DNA of 64,000 bases from Herbaspirillum sp. RV1423 (GCF_000577615.1 NZ_CBXX010000018.1:17610-81609), one strand, 5' to 3'; shown: positions 17,991-28,211, numbered from the stretch's first letter. Notes: generated by a model from the sequence alone, not told the origin. Translations and numbers: made by a program.

Positions 17991-19180
17991 GCAAACTGAT
18001 CCTGGTTCTTAATTGCGGTTCGTCGAGCATCAAGTTCGCGCTGTTCGACACGGCGTCGCCGGCGCAACGCGTGCCGCTGTGGAGCGGCAAGGCCGACGGC
18101 ATCACCGGCGAGGCGCCGACGTTCGAGACTTCCGACGCCACCGTCGAGGCCTTGCCGGTCGATGCCGAACAGCCTTACCACGCCGCCCTGCTGCACATCC
18201 GGCAGCGCACCATTGAGCGCATCGGCGACGGCGAACTGGTCGCGGTGGTGCATCGTGTCGTGCATGGCGGCGCCAAATATTTTTCCCCGGTGCGGGTCGA
18301 CCTGCAGGTGCTGGCCGACCTGCGCAGCTATATCCCGCTGGCGCCCCTGCATCAGCCGTTCGCGCTGGAAGCTGTCGAGAGCCTCTTGGCCGACCGTCCC
18401 GAACTGCCGCAGATCGCCTGCTTCGACACCGCCTTCCACCACACCCTGCCGCGCGTCGAACAGATGCTGCCGCTGCCCTATTCCGCCTGGGAACGCGGCG
18501 TGCGGCGCTATGGTTTCCACGGCCTGTCGTATGAATACATGTCCATCGCGCTGGCCGAACGCCACGGCGACGCGGCGCGCGGCCGCACCGTCGTGGCGCA
18601 TCTGGGCAGCGGCGCCAGCCTGTGCGGCATGCTAGGCTTGAGCAGCGTGGCGACGACGATGGGATTTTCCGCGCTGGACGGCCTGATGATGGGCACGCGT
18701 TGCGGCGCGCTGGACCCTGGCGCCTTGCTGTATCTCATGGAAACGGAAAAACTGTCGCTGCCGCAGTTGGGCCATCTGCTGTATCACGAGTCGGGCCTGC
18801 TCGGTATTTCCGGCACATCTTCGGACCCGCGTGCACTGCTGCTGACGGAAAGCGGCGACGCGCGCGCGCACGATGCGCTGGCGCTCTATGTCCGCAGGAT
18901 CGTGCGCGAAATCGGCGCGTTGGCGGCGGTGCTGGGCGGCCTCGACATGCTGGTGTTCACCGCCGGCATCGGCGAGCATAATGCCGAAATCCGCACCCGG
19001 GTCTGCGATGGCCTGCAGTTCCTGAATCTGAAGCTGGACGCGCAGGCGAACCTGGCGCACGCCGCCACGATCTCTGCGCCGCCGAGCCGCGTCGCGGTGG
19101 CGGTCGAAGCCACCAATGAAGAATGGATGGCGGCCCGCCATGCGTATTCCCTCTTGCCGGAGCTGGCGGCAGGCCACTGA
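17987..19180 (+). CDS. ackA: Acetate kinase (acetate/propionate kinase family)
   Basis: It transfers phosphate from acetyl- or another acyl-phosphate to ADP. The 397-residue length is normal for AckA. The N-terminal phosphate-binding motif LNCGSSSIKFALFD, HRVVHGG, the FHGLSYEYMS motif, GSGASLCGML and MGTRCGALDPG, and the C-terminal FTAGIGEHNAEIR are all visible. It overlaps the MaoC-phosphotransacylase gene by 4 bp and precedes a usp gene by 42 bp. Its place in an FNR-led operon fits substrate-level phosphorylation when respiration is limited. Substrate chain length (acetate, propionate or butyrate) cannot be told from sequence alone. Confidence 0.93.
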   Translation: MSKLILVLNCGSSSIKFALFDTASPAQRVPLWSGKADGITGEAPTFETSDATVEALPVDAEQPYHAALLHIRQRTIERIGDGELVAVVHRVVHGGAKYFSPVRVDLQVLADLRSYIPLAPLHQPFALEAVESLLADRPELPQIACFDTAFHHTLPRVEQMLPLPYSAWERGVRRYGFHGLSYEYMSIALAERHGDAARGRTVVAHLGSGASLCGMLGLSSVATTMGFSALDGLMMGTRCGALDPGALLYLMETEKLSLPQLGHLLYHESGLLGISGTSSDPRALLLTESGDARAHDALALYVRRIVREIGALAAVLGGLDMLVFTAGIGEHNAEIRTRVCDGLQFLNLKLDAQANLAHAATISAPPSRVAVAVEATNEEWMAARHAYSLLPELAAGH

Positions 19181-19222
19181 AGCAGACCTTCCCCGATCAC
19201 TTTTTCATCAAGGAGCAATATC

Positions 19223-19696
19223 ATGTACAAACATATTCTGGTTCCTCTCGATGGCAGCACGACTGCCGAACAGGCCGTCCATGAAGCTTGCAGCCTTGCC
19301 CAATTGTGCAAGGCGCAGGTGCGTCTGCTGCACGTGCTGGACATGGCGACATACAGCAACGGCTTCGAGCAGCCGGAGGTCTACATCAGCACCATCAGGC
19401 CGCTCGCGCTTCAGGAGGCAGAAGAAATGCTGGCGCGCCATCGCGCGATGCTGGAGGCGAAAGGCATCGACGTCGACACCGAAATAAGGGAAAGCCTGGG
19501 CGCCCGCGTCGCCGACATCATCGTCGAGCGCGCCGTTGCGACGGAAGCGGACCTGATCGTGATCGGCACGCATGGACGGCGCGGGATGCGGCGTTTTGTG
19601 ATGGGAAGCGACGCCGAGCAGGTCGCGCGCACATCGCCGGTGCCGGTGTTGCTGGTGAAGTATCGCGTTCCGATCAAACCGGCGAGCGAAGCATAG
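19223..19696 (+). CDS. Universal stress protein, single UspA domain
   Basis: The 157-residue Usp protein begins MYKHILVPLDGSTTAEQAV. It carries the complete ATP-binding loop GTHGRRGMRRFVMGSDAE (G-x2-G-x9-G-S), followed by PVPVLLVKYR. AAGGAGCAATATC precedes the start. It ends the nodT-to-usp operon, and a strong hairpin follows. With the genes at 3870 and 4523 it is the third Usp gene under FNR boxes in this window. The three are clearly different in length and loop sequence, so they are not recent duplicates. Confidence 0.9.
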   Translation: MYKHILVPLDGSTTAEQAVHEACSLAQLCKAQVRLLHVLDMATYSNGFEQPEVYISTIRPLALQEAEEMLARHRAMLEAKGIDVDTEIRESLGARVADIIVERAVATEADLIVIGTHGRRGMRRFVMGSDAEQVARTSPVPVLLVKYRVPIKPASEA

Positions 19697-19725
19697 AAGC
19701 AAGCGTAGAAGGACGAATGATAAAA

Positions 19726-19768
19726 CGCTGCCGGCATCGACGATACATTTTCGTCAATGCCGGCAGCG
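19726..19768. terminator. Hairpin terminator between convergent usp and phasin
   Basis: Arms 19726-19743 and 19751-19768 pair over 18 bp with one mismatch around the loop TACATTT. On the minus strand the stem is followed by TTTTATC, so it should end the phaB-hemerythrin-phasin transcript. It may also stop the usp operon from the other side. Confidence 0.8.
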
Positions 19769-19811
19769 CCATTTGGAGACGGTTGGCAGCGTTTGGCAAC
19801 TCTTGCTGCGC

Positions 19812-20378
19812 TTATTTGCGGGAGCGCGGTTTTGCCGGGGCAGCTTCTTTTGCACCGCCCGCATGGGCCAGATCGGCATCCATGGACTCCATCGCATGCA
19901 GCGCATTCGCGGTCCATTGCGTATAGCCTTTGCTGGCCTGGTCGACCATGGTGCGGATGAAGGCCATCGCCGACTCGCCGCCATTCTGCACGCCGGTGCC
20001 GCCGCCTGTCGCCGCAGTATTCTTTTGCAACAGACCCGCGGCACGCTGCTGGGCAATCTTTGCAAATTCTCCTTGCAGGTCGAGCATGATCTTGGTCATC
20101 TGCTGGCCGTAAGCAGTGGCGTTTTCGATGTCGTTCTTGAGATGGCCGATATCCAGCCATGCAGGCATGCTTTTTTGATCGGTGTGATCGGCGTTGGCCA
20201 GTTTTTCGGTCTTTGCGGTCCAGCTTTCCATCGCCTGCTTCAGCGCATAGAGGTTCAGGTCGGCGATCCTGAGCGTGACGTCGAAGGCATTGGCCGTGAC
20301 GGCATTGTACAAACGCAATTCGGAATTGATCAGGCTATTGACGTCGTATGGAACCTGCATCGTGGGAAATGAGAACAT
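19812..20378 (-). CDS. phaP: Phasin family protein (PHA granule-associated)
   Basis: Phasins coat PHA granules and control their number and size. The 188-residue protein begins MFSFPTMQVPYDVNSLINSEL and is mainly amphipathic helix without signal peptide. A central phasin core (NLYALKQAMESWTAKTEKLANA and GQQMTKIMLDLQGEFAKIAQQ) and an Ala/Lys-rich C-terminus (KEAAPAKPRSRK) are typical. AAAGGAG precedes ATG 20378, and the frame is open further upstream without such a site. It is the last gene of the phaB-hemerythrin-phasin unit, but an 84-bp gap could hold its own promoter. Confidence 0.85.
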   Translation of the reverse strand: MFSFPTMQVPYDVNSLINSELRLYNAVTANAFDVTLRIADLNLYALKQAMESWTAKTEKLANADHTDQKSMPAWLDIGHLKNDIENATAYGQQMTKIMLDLQGEFAKIAQQRAAGLLQKNTAATGGGTGVQNGGESAMAFIRTMVDQASKGYTQWTANALHAMESMDADLAHAGGAKEAAPAKPRSRK

Positions 20379-20462
20379 GGGACACTCCTTTGGTTGGTGA
20401 TCGTTTGCGCTACGGTCGGTTGCGTTCCTTTTGGCTCGCACTCATGCCTATTGAAATGAGTT

Positions 20463-20870
20463 CTAATCATGCTCGACCGGCTGCGCGCCTGCCAGGTTGA
20501 GCGCCTTCACGAGCGCCGCATCCATCTTGACCAGATGTCCCAAGAACCATTGGGGCAGCATGGCGAGGACCTGGCGCGGCAGTACATAGTCGCCGCTCAT
20601 GGCCTTTGGCACCACATGATGCAAGGTGCTGAGAAGTTCGGCGTGGTCTTCGCGATGCGCACGCAAATCCGCATAACCGATCTTTTCCATCAATTCTTCC
20701 TCTTCGCGGAAATCGGTTTCCAGCAAATCGACAATGCGCTGCAAGCTCGCCGCGAATTCATGGTCGGGAACCTGCATGATGTCGGTGAGCTCCTGGATCA
20801 ATGCCTTGTGCGCATTGTCCATCTCGGCAATGCCCAGAGACAGTGCCGGCGACCAGGTAAGTTGTTCCAT
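20463..20870 (-). CDS. Bacteriohemerythrin
   Basis: This is a non-haem di-iron oxygen-binding protein of 135 residues. The ligands of the hemerythrin fold are visible: His in NAHKALIQEL, His in VPDHEFAASL, Glu in FREEEELM, the H-x3-H pair in RAHREDHAELL and H-x4-D in GHLVKMD near the C-terminus. There is no signal peptide, so it is cytoplasmic. Such proteins store or deliver O2 or buffer NO in micro-oxic cells (family knowledge). GGAG lies upstream of the start at 20870. It is 29 bp after the phaB stop in an FNR-led unit, which fits an oxygen-scavenging role. Confidence 0.9.
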   Translation of the reverse strand: MEQLTWSPALSLGIAEMDNAHKALIQELTDIMQVPDHEFAASLQRIVDLLETDFREEEELMEKIGYADLRAHREDHAELLSTLHHVVPKAMSGDYVLPRQVLAMLPQWFLGHLVKMDAALVKALNLAGAQPVEHD

Positions 20871-20899
20871 CGTTGACTCCTTCATTGAATCCGGCGGCG

Positions 20900-21622
20900 T
20901 CACGCCATGAACTGTCCGCCGTTGACGTCGAAAGTTGCGCCCGTGATGTAACCGGCGTCGTCGCCGGCCAAAAACAGCGCCAGCCTAGCGACATCCTGCC
21001 CGGAGCCCAGGCGTCCGACCGGGATCGTGGCGACAATCTTGTCCAGCACGTCTTTCGGCACGGCAGCCACCATTTCCGTATCGCAATATCCAGGCGCAAT
21101 TGCGTTAACGGTGATGTTCTTGCGCGCGCTTTCCAAGGCCAACGATTTGGTGAAGCCCAGTATCCCGGCCTTGGCGGCGGCATAGTTGGTCTGGCCCAGT
21201 TGTCCGCGCTGGCCGTTGACCGAACTGATATTGATGATGCGGCCGAACTGGCGTTCGCGCATGCCGTCGATGACGTTGCGGCACATGTTGAAAACCGAAC
21301 CGAGGTTGGTGCCGACGACCGCCTGCCATTGCTCCGACGTCATGCGATGCAGCATGGCGTCGCTGGTGATCCCTGCATTGTTGACCAGAATGTCGATCGG
21401 CCCGATTTCGCTCTCGACTTTCTGGACGCCCTCATGGCATGCGGCGTAATCGGCAACGTCCCAGCGAAAAACCGGAATGCCGGTGGCTTCCCTGTACACT
21501 TGCGCAGCGTTGGCGTTGTTATGATAGACCGCGGCAACGGTGTATCCCGCCGATTGCAAGGCGAGCGCAATCGCCGCGCCCAATCCTCTGGTGCCGCCTG
21601 TGACCAATGCGACTTTTTTCAT
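20900..21622 (-). CDS. phaB: NADPH-dependent acetoacetyl-CoA reductase PhaB
   Basis: It reduces acetoacetyl-CoA to (R)-3-hydroxybutyryl-CoA, the PHB monomer. The 240-residue short-chain dehydrogenase begins MKKVALVTGGTRGLGAAIA (TGGTRGLG cofactor motif). It has NNAGITSDAMLHRMT and the catalytic Ser-Tyr-Lys in NISSVNGQRGQLGQTNYAAAK, all characteristic of PhaB; the C-terminus TFDVNGGQFMA also fits. GAGGGCAG precedes the start. It is the first gene after the leftward FNR box at 21703-21716. FNR control of PhaB would let the cell use PHB synthesis to consume NAD(P)H when oxygen falls. Confidence 0.92.
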   Translation of the reverse strand: MKKVALVTGGTRGLGAAIALALQSAGYTVAAVYHNNANAAQVYREATGIPVFRWDVADYAACHEGVQKVESEIGPIDILVNNAGITSDAMLHRMTSEQWQAVVGTNLGSVFNMCRNVIDGMRERQFGRIINISSVNGQRGQLGQTNYAAAKAGILGFTKSLALESARKNITVNAIAPGYCDTEMVAAVPKDVLDKIVATIPVGRLGSGQDVARLALFLAGDDAGYITGATFDVNGGQFMA

Positions 21623-21975
21623 AAATGTCTGCCCTCAAAAAAAATGCATACGAAAGAAACTATCTCCATATGTGAAATGTAGTACGAAGCCTGTACAGAC
21701 ATTTGATCCACATCAAAGGGCCGCAATTCGCGAAAAAGAATTGGGTTGCTCGCCAGCCGCACTCGCAATTTCGCCAGGCAGCGGCAACCGACATGGCGTT
21801 GAAAAACACCGACGGCATCTCGGATAATTATTTTTGTGACAACACCATCAGATGCCGGCTTTACACCCGGCGCAGGTCAATTCGGCCCGCCATTGCATTA
21901 CAATGTGCGGTTTCTCCGATTTGCGGCCTGACCGCGTCCTTGCGGGCGAAATCAGGCCCGCCAAGGACTGCCTGG
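21623..21975. other. Intergenic region between phaB and the O-antigen ligase gene
   Basis: This 353-base divergent region holds the leftward FNR promoter near its left end. The remainder (about 21720-21975) shows no further clear motif. The ligase frame is open across most of it, so an upstream start for that gene cannot be excluded, but none with a ribosome-binding site is seen. Confidence 0.5.
21676..21716 (-). promoter_or_regulatory. FNR-dependent promoter for phaB-hemerythrin-phasin
   Basis: TTGATCCACATCAA (21703-21716) is a perfect FNR consensus. On the minus strand TACATT (21681 to 21676) is centred 31 bp away, matching the other class II promoters of the island. phaB starts 54 bp beyond the -10. 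Confidence 0.9.
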
Positions 21976-23193
21976 ATGGTTGTATTCACCTCTGTCGCCG
22001 TGTTTCTGTTCTCCGCCATTGCGTTGGTGGCGGCGAGCGGCTTTTCGCTGGGTGCGGCCATGCTGGTGTTCGGAAGTCTGGTCTTGTTGCACCGGCGTCC
22101 CGCATCGTTCCGGCTGGAGCGGCCGGATTACCTGCTGATCGCCGCGCTGTGCGTGTATTTCCTGATCAACGCCACCGCCAACCTCGTACATGCCGCGCCG
22201 GCCCGCGAATATGACGCGCCGCTGCGTTTTGCGCTGGCCATTCCGGCGCTGTTGCTGCTGATCGCCTACCCGCCCCGGGCAGCGGCGTTCTGGTCCGGCC
22301 TGACGCTGGGCGCGATCGGCGCCGGGCTGTTCGCCGGCTGGCAGTTTTTCGTCGGCGGCGATATGCGCGCCGGCGGCACCACCAATCCGATTCAATACGG
22401 CAATATCAGCATGGTCCTCGGCGTATTGTGCCTGTGCGGCCTGTCCTGGGCCGCAAACCGGAGCCATCGCCTTGCGTGGATGGCAACGCTCTGCGCCGGC
22501 GCCATGCTCGGCATCGCCGGTTCGCTGTTTACCGGCAGCCGCGGCAGTTGGCTGGCGCTGCCGGTTTGCCTGTCTATCCTCGCCATCCATCATGGCGGCG
22601 TTCTCGGCAAGCGCCTGTTGCGCGGCGGCGCCATCGCCGTCTGCGCCGTGTTCGCCGTGCTGTGGGCCGTGCCGCAATCGGGGCTGAAACTGCGCACTCA
22701 GTCCGCAGTTGTCGAAGCGAGTGACTACCTCGCCAACGGCAACGCCGATTCATCCGTCGGCGCACGCCTTGAAATGTGGCGCACCGGCGTCGCCATGCTG
22801 CCAGGACACTGGCTGGCCGGCTGGGGCAAACAGGGCATGTTCGACCGCAAGGCCGAACTGGTCCGTCAGGGACTGGCCGCGCCGTCCATCGAGGAACACA
22901 CCCACCTGCATAACGAATACCTGGACGCGCTGGTCAAGCGCGGCCTGCCCGGCTTGCTGGCGGTGCTGCTGCTCTACCTGGCGCCGTTGGCCCTGTTTGC
23001 GCGCCGCCTGAAGCATGGCGACGGCGCGGTGCGCGGCTACGCGCTGGGCGGCACGCTGCTGGCGGCAAGTTATCTGACGTTCGGCCTGACGCAGGCGTTC
23101 TTGACACACAATAACGGCGTTATGATTTTTGCCTTCATGACGGTCATCCTCTGGGCCGGTTTGCGCGCTCGGGAACGGCTGGCCGCGGCATGA
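21976..23193 (+). CDS. O-antigen ligase-like polymerase/ligase membrane protein
   Basis: It probably joins O-antigen to lipid A-core, or polymerises glycan, at the periplasmic face of the inner membrane. The product of about 405 residues has some ten membrane spans. The Wzy_C/O-antigen-ligase region has GSLFTGSRGSWLALP, then a periplasmic loop with SSVGARLEMWRTGVAMLPGHWLAGWG and EEHTHLHNEYLDALVKRGLPGLLAVLLLYL, the conserved H-[NS]-E motif region of WaaL proteins. The start at 21976 (MVVFTSVAVFLF) is tentative, with AAGGACTG upstream. msbA follows 43 bp downstream, supporting an LPS role. A second ligase-like protein is encoded at 29416-30678. Confidence 0.8.
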   Translation: MVVFTSVAVFLFSAIALVAASGFSLGAAMLVFGSLVLLHRRPASFRLERPDYLLIAALCVYFLINATANLVHAAPAREYDAPLRFALAIPALLLLIAYPPRAAAFWSGLTLGAIGAGLFAGWQFFVGGDMRAGGTTNPIQYGNISMVLGVLCLCGLSWAANRSHRLAWMATLCAGAMLGIAGSLFTGSRGSWLALPVCLSILAIHHGGVLGKRLLRGGAIAVCAVFAVLWAVPQSGLKLRTQSAVVEASDYLANGNADSSVGARLEMWRTGVAMLPGHWLAGWGKQGMFDRKAELVRQGLAAPSIEEHTHLHNEYLDALVKRGLPGLLAVLLLYLAPLALFARRLKHGDGAVRGYALGGTLLAASYLTFGLTQAFLTHNNGVMIFAFMTVILWAGLRARERLAAA

Positions 23194-23236
23194 TCGCCCA
23201 TTGCATTTTCATTTGCAGCAATCAGTAAGGAACAAC

Positions 23237-24973
<1,737 letters not shown>

Positions 24974-25005
24974 CGTCGTCGGAACAACGATCATCACCGT
25001 CAACC

Positions 25006-26118
25006 ATGCCAGAAACACTGATACCGCCAGCGCTGCTGAAGAAGTCGGACAAGATCCTGTTCATCGCCCACCTGGCGCTGGGTGACTTCACCTACCTGCA
25101 GAATTTCTTCCAGGCTTTCGCTCGCGCCAATCCGCAGTTGAAAGTCCATCTGTGGGTCGATGAAGTCCGTCGCACCAGCGACGCCGCGCAATGGAAATAT
25201 CTGGAAAAGTACGCGCTGTACGACTGGGTCGCGGCTTGCCCGTTCTTCGACAAGATCTACACCCGCACCTACAGTCCGGCGCTATACCAGCAATCGATCC
25301 TCGAAGCGCGGCAGGAGCACTATCCCATCGTGGTCTCGCTGGCGACGCTGCGGCCGCACCTGTATGCCGGCCTGGCGCGCAGCATCAGCCCGGACGGACT
25401 GGTGATCGGCATGAAGAAGCGCGTGAAGTTCTACCAGCCGCATCATCAACTGGCCTATCGCAAGCTCGACGCATCGATCCCGCCGTACAGCGTCGACCGC
25501 AGCAATCCGCAGCACATCAGCGACGTGTATGCGCACTGGTTCCATCAGCTCAGCGGACTTGAGGTGAGCGCGGCGGAACGCTTTCCGTTCGTCGATATTC
25601 CGCCGCAATGGCGGCAGTACGCGCAAGACAAACTGGCTGCCTGGGGCTTCGCGTCTGCTGACGGCAAGCAAGGCAAGCTGGTTTTCATCAATTCTTACGC
25701 CAAGACCAAAAAGCGCTGCTGGCTGCTGGAACATGTCGCCGAACTGATCATCGCCATGAAGAAGCAGGACGCCTGGCGCGACAGCAGCTTCATCGTCAAT
25801 GCCGTCCCGCAGGAACTGGCGCATGCGCGCCAGATCATCGGCAACTACAAGCTGGAACGCACCGAACTGTTCAGCGCCGAAGAGAATTTCTTCCAGTTGC
25901 CGGCCATCCTGGAACAATGCGATCTGATCGTTTCGGTGGAAACCGCGGTCATGCACCTGGCCAATGCGGTGCATGTGCCGGTGATCGCGCTGATGCGCCA
26001 GAAGAATCCGGAATGGGTGCCGATCGACCGCGCCAACAGCACCGTCATCACCGCCCCCAATCGCCGCGACTGGGTCAAAGCCGTCACCGTCGAACAAGTC
26101 ATGAAAGCCATCCAATGA
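25006..26118 (+). CDS. GT9-family glycosyltransferase (heptosyltransferase-like)
   Basis: This 370-residue putative LPS core glycosyltransferase belongs to the heptosyltransferase superfamily. It begins with DKILFIAHLALGDFTYLQNFFQAF, a GT9 start in which the usual IGD is LGD. The C-terminal half has ILEQCDLIVSVETAVMHLANAVHVPVIALMRQKNPEWVP, the nucleotide-sugar-binding region with S-V-E-T-A in place of the common S-[NV]-D-[ST]-G. It overlaps the GT8 gene by ATGA. A strikingly similar protein is encoded on the opposite strand at 28213-29340, suggesting duplication. The transferred sugar is unknown. Confidence 0.8.
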   Translation: MPETLIPPALLKKSDKILFIAHLALGDFTYLQNFFQAFARANPQLKVHLWVDEVRRTSDAAQWKYLEKYALYDWVAACPFFDKIYTRTYSPALYQQSILEARQEHYPIVVSLATLRPHLYAGLARSISPDGLVIGMKKRVKFYQPHHQLAYRKLDASIPPYSVDRSNPQHISDVYAHWFHQLSGLEVSAAERFPFVDIPPQWRQYAQDKLAAWGFASADGKQGKLVFINSYAKTKKRCWLLEHVAELIIAMKKQDAWRDSSFIVNAVPQELAHARQIIGNYKLERTELFSAEENFFQLPAILEQCDLIVSVETAVMHLANAVHVPVIALMRQKNPEWVPIDRANSTVITAPNRRDWVKAVTVEQVMKAIQ

Positions 26119-27113
26119 ATCAGCCACTGAACCAGCCAGCGAGTCAGCAAATCGCGCCCGTGGGCAGCAACGGCAAGCCATCCTTCCATATCGCCTTTTG
26201 CGTCGACAATAATTACTTCCGCGCGATGGGCGGCACCATCGCGTCCATCATCGACAACAATCCGGGCCAGCATTTCACATTCCATGTGCTGGCCTTTGAA
26301 GTGTCCGACGACCACCAGCGCCGCCTGAAGCAGCTTGAGCAAATGTACCCGGTCAGCACGCAACTGCATTTGCTCGACCTGGCGTCGTTCAAGCAGTTTT
26401 CGCATTTCATCGGCCACTCGCACTACTCGCTGTCGATTTTCACGCGGCTGGTGATCCCGACCGTGCTGCAGGGCCAGACCGACCGCGTGCTGTATCTCGA
26501 CGCCGACATCCTGTGCGTCAACAAGCTCGACGAACTGATCGACATGGACATCAGCGACGACATCGCCGTGGTGGTGCCGGATGCGCCGGTCACCCTACAG
26601 CGCCGCGTCGCCGCGCTCGGCCTGAAGCACAACGAATACTTCAACGGCGGCGTGATCTTCATCAACATCGACAAGTGGATATCCGAGGACATCACGAAGC
26701 AGACGCTGGACGCGCTGCTCGACAGCAAGACCGACATGCGCTTCAACGACCAGGACGCGCTCAACATCGTGCTCAACGGCCGCGCGCGCTACATCTCGCC
26801 GCGCTGGAATTACCTGTACGACCTGATCCACGACCTCAACGTCAACAAATTCGCCCTGCGTCCGGTCGGCAAGGCCGTGTTCATCCACTTCGCCGGTGCC
26901 GTCAAACCCTGGACCGACTGGAGCGGCCACGATGCGCGCCAGCTATTCCGCAAATACCTGATGCTATCGCCTTGGGCCGACATGCCGCTCGACCCGGAAC
27001 CGAAGAACAGCAAGGAAATGCGCATGCATTCGCGCTTCATGTATCGCCAGGGACGGCCGCTGGAAAGTCTGAAGTGGTATATCCGGTATCTGCGCAAGCG
27101 CGCGGGCAAGTAA
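26115..27113 (+). CDS. GT8-family glycosyltransferase (LPS galactosyl/glucosyltransferase-like)
   Basis: The 332-residue protein resembles WaaO/WaaJ-type retaining hexosyltransferases using UDP-sugars. Visible features are FHIAFCVDNNYFRAMGGTIASI at the N-terminus, the metal-binding D-x-D in RVLYLDADILCVNKLDEL, NEYFNGGVIFINIDKW, FNDQDALNIVL and the C-terminal HFAGAVKPW, all hallmarks of GT8. The start overlaps the upstream GT9 stop by 4 bp, so translation is coupled. It should extend the LPS outer core in the cytoplasm before MsbA-mediated export (inference from neighbours). Confidence 0.87.
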   Translation: MNQPLNQPASQQIAPVGSNGKPSFHIAFCVDNNYFRAMGGTIASIIDNNPGQHFTFHVLAFEVSDDHQRRLKQLEQMYPVSTQLHLLDLASFKQFSHFIGHSHYSLSIFTRLVIPTVLQGQTDRVLYLDADILCVNKLDELIDMDISDDIAVVVPDAPVTLQRRVAALGLKHNEYFNGGVIFINIDKWISEDITKQTLDALLDSKTDMRFNDQDALNIVLNGRARYISPRWNYLYDLIHDLNVNKFALRPVGKAVFIHFAGAVKPWTDWSGHDARQLFRKYLMLSPWADMPLDPEPKNSKEMRMHSRFMYRQGRPLESLKWYIRYLRKRAGK

Positions 27114-27155
27114 TCCGTCACGGACCTCGCAACAATCGTCAATCGAATATCAGAT

Positions 27156-28211
27156 ATGCCTGTCACCAGCTCTCACATTCTCATCAGCCGCCAGGACAAC
27201 ATCGGCGACGTCGTCCTGACGCTGCCGATGGCGGCCCGCCTGAAACAACTCAATCCGGGCGTCAGGATCACCCTGCTCTGCCGCGCCTATGCCGCGGAAG
27301 TTGTCCGCTATTGCGACGACATCGATGAGGTCGTCGAGATCGAAAAAATCGGCGACGACCTGGTCGGCTACCTCAAGAACTCGGACATCGACACAGTGAT
27401 CCTGGCCCAGCCCGACCGACCGCTCGCCGTCGCCGCATTCCGCGCCGGCATCCGCCATCGCATCGGCAACGCGCGCCAGAAGCTTTATCAATTGTTTTAT
27501 TGCAATCGCCGCGTGCGTTTCAGCAAGGGACTATCGGAAAACCACGAGGCTCAGATCAATTTCGAGTTTCTTCGTCCCTACGGCGACGTCCGCGTCCCGG
27601 ACCGCGCCGACATTCCAGATTTGTATCACTTCAGCATTCCGGAAGACCCTACCAGTTCAGCCTTGTTGAAACCGTATGCCTTCAACCTGATCCTGCACAC
27701 CAAGTCCAACGGCCACGGCAGGGAATGGCCGGTCGAATATTATCTGGCGCTGGCGCAGCAACTGGCCGCGCAACCCGATGTGCATGTCTGGCTGACCGGC
27801 AGCGCCAAGGAAGGCGAATGGCTGGAGCAGAACACCGGAGAACTGGTCGGCCTGCCCAACGTCAGCAATATCTGCGGCACCCAGACGTTGGCGCAGTTGA
27901 CGAGCTTCATCAAACAGGCGGACGCCCTGATCGCCAGCGGCACTGGCCCGCTGCATCTGTCTGCCGCCATTGGCCAGCGCACGCTCGGCCTGTTTCCGCC
28001 GACACGCCCGATGCATCCCGGCCGCTGGGCCGCAATCGGCAAACGGGCCGTCAATCTTTGCGTGTCGGAGGAAAGTTGCGTCGGTTGCAGCAAGACCGAG
28101 CAACTCACTTGTGATTGCATGCGGGCGATTACGCCTGATGCGGTGATGGAAGTGGTGCAGGGATGGATTGAGGAAAAAGCCGCAGGCCCTCGCATTCAAG
28201 CGAGGGCGTAA
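27156..28211 (+). CDS. GT9-family glycosyltransferase (ADP-heptose:LPS heptosyltransferase-like)
   Basis: The 351-residue protein starts HILISRQDNIGDVVLTLPMAARLKQ, the classic heptosyltransferase N-terminus with IGD. The C-terminal motifs are NLILHTKSNGHGREWPVEYYLALAQQL, LIASGTGPLHLSAAIGQRTLGLFPPTRPMHPGRWAAIG and a Cys-rich tail (CVGCSKTEQLTCDCM). It is closer to genuine WaaC/WaaF/WaaQ enzymes than the two paralogous GT9 proteins on each side. The last codons form part of the hairpin at 28186-28207. Confidence 0.85.
   Translation: MPVTSSHILISRQDNIGDVVLTLPMAARLKQLNPGVRITLLCRAYAAEVVRYCDDIDEVVEIEKIGDDLVGYLKNSDIDTVILAQPDRPLAVAAFRAGIRHRIGNARQKLYQLFYCNRRVRFSKGLSENHEAQINFEFLRPYGDVRVPDRADIPDLYHFSIPEDPTSSALLKPYAFNLILHTKSNGHGREWPVEYYLALAQQLAAQPDVHVWLTGSAKEGEWLEQNTGELVGLPNVSNICGTQTLAQLTSFIKQADALIASGTGPLHLSAAIGQRTLGLFPPTRPMHPGRWAAIGKRAVNLCVSEESCVGCSKTEQLTCDCMRAITPDAVMEVVQGWIEEKAAGPRIQARA
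28186..28207. terminator. Candidate hairpin at the end of convergent GT9 genes
   Basis: GCCCTCGC (28186-28193) and GCGAGGGC (28200-28207) pair around ATTCAA inside the last codons of the + strand gene. Only one base separates the stop codons of the two convergent genes. No strong T-run follows, so termination is plausible but weak. Confidence 0.45.
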
